This document shows positions 5,846 to 7,573 of a stretch of DNA of 7,573 nt, piece after piece. Position 1 is the first letter of the stretch. Every line of letters begins with the position of its first letter. Source of the stretch: Methyloglobulus sp. (GTDB taxonomy: Bacteria > Pseudomonadota > Gammaproteobacteria > Methylococcales > Methylomonadaceae); the NCBI GenBank assembly GCA_013140405.1, contig JABFSV010000533.1, forward strand, positions 1 to 7,573, read 5' to 3'. The notes beneath the pieces are model-generated. The model saw only the letters and a list, made by a program, of their open reading frames with translations, did not search any database and was not told the DNA's origin. The position numbers and the translations under genes were made by a program.

Positions 5846-7573
5846 ATGAAAATATTACTTTTATCATCAGCTTATAATGGGCTGACGCAACGGGTTCACG
5901 TTGAACTGTTACAGCGTGGACATACCGTTTCCATTGAGGTTGCTATAAATGAACAAACCATGTTGGAAGGTGTGCAACTGTTCAAGCCTGACATTATCTT
6001 GTGTCCATATTTGCGCCATCGCATACCGGAAAGTATATGGCGGCATTACATCTGCATCGTGGTGCATCCGGGCATTAAGGGCGACCGAGGGCCATCATCG
6101 TTGGATTGGGCAATACAAAACAAGGAAACGGAATGGGGTGTAACGGCATTGCAAGCCGCCGAAGAAATGGATACCGGCGATATTTGGGCGACTGCGACAT
6201 TCAAAATGCGCCCTGGCACAAAAAGTAGTATTTATACGGTGGAAGTCACTGAAGCCGCTGTCAAAGTGGTTTTGCAAACGCTAGAACGCTTTCAGGATGC
6301 CAATTTTAAACCGGAGCTTTTGAATTACAGCAAACCGGATGTGCTTGGTCAACTGCGTCCAACTATGCGGCAGGTTGATCGTAGCGTCGATTGGCAAACC
6401 GACACCACAACTACCATCCTGAATAAAATTTATGCAGCCGATGGCAGTCCGGGAGTTATTGATGTCATTTTTGGTAAGGAATACTACCTTTATGGTGCAA
6501 CCAGGGAAAGTAATCTTGGGGAAAGCAATCTTCTGGGTGAGCCGGGAGAATTGATTGCCACCCGTTTGGGTGCTATATGCCGCGCTACGGTTGATGGCGC
6601 GATCTGGATATCGCATCTTAAACGTAAGGCCATAAATGGTGATAAGCCTTTCTTTAAATTGCCTGCTGCAATGGTGTTGGCTGATAAAGTGAACAATTTA
6701 CCTGAAATCCCAGTGAGCATGTACCACAGCACGGTCAATACGTTCAGGGAAATCTGGTACGAAGAAAAAAATGCGGTCGGTTACTTGCATTTTGATTTTC
6801 ATAATGGCGCAATGAGCACTGAACAATGTCTGCGCCTACGCGATGCCGTTGTGGAAGCCCGTAACCGTCCAACCCGCGTGTTAGTGCTGCTAGGCGGACG
6901 GTCTTCTTGGTCAAATGGCGTTCACTTGAACATCATAGAGGCAGCAAGCAACCCAGCCGAAGAATCTTGGCATAATATCAATGCCATCGACGACCTTATC
7001 TACGAAATTTTGACAACCACCAACAAGATAACCATTGCGGCGGTGCATGGCAATGCGGGTGCCGGCGGTGTACCTTTTGCACTGGCTTGCGATAAGGTGT
7101 GCGTACGGTCAGGTGTGGTTTTTAATCCGCATTACAAAAGCATGGGCCTGTACGGCTCTGAGTACTGGACGTATACCTTGCCCAAGCGAGTCGGCTTTGA
7201 AAAAGCGCTGGAAATAACCGAAGCCTGTATGCCGATGGGTATGCAAGAAGCCAAACAACTCGGTTTGGTCGATTTCATCATCCCCGAAATGTTCACGGCG
7301 TTTGACCACAAGATAGAGATGATGACCGAAAGTCTTGCACAAAGTAACAATTACGACAAAATACTCGAAAGCAAAGCAAAAAGACGTGACCATGATGAGT
7401 TTGTAAAGCCGCTTAAATATTACCGCCAGGAAGAATTAAGGCACATGCGGGAAGATTTCTACAAACCGAATTCGCCATACAATCCCGCCCGTAAAGAGTT
7501 TGTTTATAAAACACCCGCGACAGAAACGCCAGAACGCTTGGCGCATCATCGGTATGCCGATCATGCTGACTAC
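5846..7573 (+). CDS. hoxX: HoxX-type hydrogenase maturation protein (3' end outside window)
   Basis: 576 codons are open to the window edge, with start ATG 5846 behind AAGGA (5834-5838) at 7 bases. HoxX proteins join a formyltransferase-like N domain to an enoyl-CoA-hydratase/crotonase-like C domain and, in aerobic hydrogen oxidisers, turn a formyl group from N10-formyl-tetrahydrofolate via formyl-CoA into the CO ligand of [NiFe]-hydrogenase. Here residues 74-90 carry the family signature HPGIKGDRGPSSLDWAI, with MDTGDI at 108-113 matching the Asp motif of formyltransferases. The crotonase part runs from about 312 (GYLHFDF), with SSWSNGVHLN (353-362), the oxyanion-hole-like HGNAGAGG (401-408) and MGLYGSEYW (433-441). 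The Asn found two residues before the catalytic His in methionyl-tRNA formyltransferase is Val72 here, which as I recall is normal for HoxX. The visible length is close to that of known HoxX, so only a few codons should be missing. No hydrogenase or hyp gene lies in the window; cytoplasmic, no signal peptide. Confidence 0.93.
   Translation, partial: MKILLLSSAYNGLTQRVHVELLQRGHTVSIEVAINEQTMLEGVQLFKPDIILCPYLRHRIPESIWRHYICIVVHPGIKGDRGPSSLDWAIQNKETEWGVTALQAAEEMDTGDIWATATFKMRPGTKSSIYTVEVTEAAVKVVLQTLERFQDANFKPELLNYSKPDVLGQLRPTMRQVDRSVDWQTDTTTTILNKIYAADGSPGVIDVIFGKEYYLYGATRESNLGESNLLGEPGELIATRLGAICRATVDGAIWISHLKRKAINGDKPFFKLPAAMVLADKVNNLPEIPVSMYHSTVNTFREIWYEEKNAVGYLHFDFHNGAMSTEQCLRLRDAVVEARNRPTRVLVLLGGRSSWSNGVHLNIIEAASNPAEESWHNINAIDDLIYEILTTTNKITIAAVHGNAGAGGVPFALACDKVCVRSGVVFNPHYKSMGLYGSEYWTYTLPKRVGFEKALEITEACMPMGMQEAKQLGLVDFIIPEMFTAFDHKIEMMTESLAQSNNYDKILESKAKRRDHDEFVKPLKYYRQEELRHMREDFYKPNSPYNPARKEFVYKTPATETPERLAHHRYADHADY

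Noticed and set aside
5659..5847. 62-codon minus-strand open frame before hoxX
   Set aside because: It lies in a region of inverted repeats, shows no recognised motif, and has no ribosome site that I could see.
7109..7393. Minus-strand open frames within hoxX
   Set aside because: They are shadows of a clearly conserved crotonase-like coding sequence on the + strand.
1..7573. tRNA, rRNA, CRISPR array or insertion sequence
   Set aside because: I saw no regularly spaced repeats, transposase-like frames or tRNA/rRNA signatures on either strand.

Overview
The window looks like a bacterial chromosome with moderate G+C and gammaproteobacterial-style genes. A gammaproteobacterium, perhaps a methylotroph, is my best guess from the protein sequences, but this is an impression and not something the sequence proves. 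All recognisable genes lie on the + strand: the 3' end of an elongation factor G gene (cut by the left edge), an Hcr-like flavin/[2Fe-2S] reductase, a flavin split-barrel protein fused to a truncated-hemoglobin-like domain, a GlxA-type DJ-1/AraC regulator, and a HoxX-type hydrogenase maturation protein (open at the right edge).

Layout. 2-1153 is the C-terminal part of EF-G, closed by a perfect 15-bp hairpin. 1154-1858 is a 705-bp non-coding stretch with several short inverted repeats and a promoter-like module at 1501-1571. About 300 nt of leader follow before the reductase gene (1859-3271). The flavin/globin-like gene (3314-4336) follows 42 bp later, so the two form an operon. A second copy of the promoter module (4383-4453) lies immediately before the regulator gene (4468-5484). 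A 361-bp gap with several inverted repeats precedes hoxX (5846 to the edge).

The most informative signal is the duplicated promoter module. Copies at 1501-1571 and 4383-4453 align without gaps at 57 of 71 positions, and 30 of the first 31 bases are identical. Each begins with two TTGTC elements exactly 21 bp apart, the spacing expected of tandem AraC-family half-sites, followed at a fixed distance by the same weak -35/-10 pair. The simplest reading is that the AraC-type regulator controls both its own gene and the reductase/globin-like operon.

Functionally, the reductase would move electrons from NAD(P)H through FAD to a [2Fe-2S] cluster, and its neighbour is a plausible acceptor. That neighbour's globin-like domain appears to lack the usual heme-contact residues, with Tyr in place of the proximal His. 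HoxX makes the CO ligand of [NiFe]-hydrogenases in other bacteria. No hydrogenase gene is visible here, so whether hoxX belongs to the same regulon or to a hydrogenase locus beyond the right edge is open.
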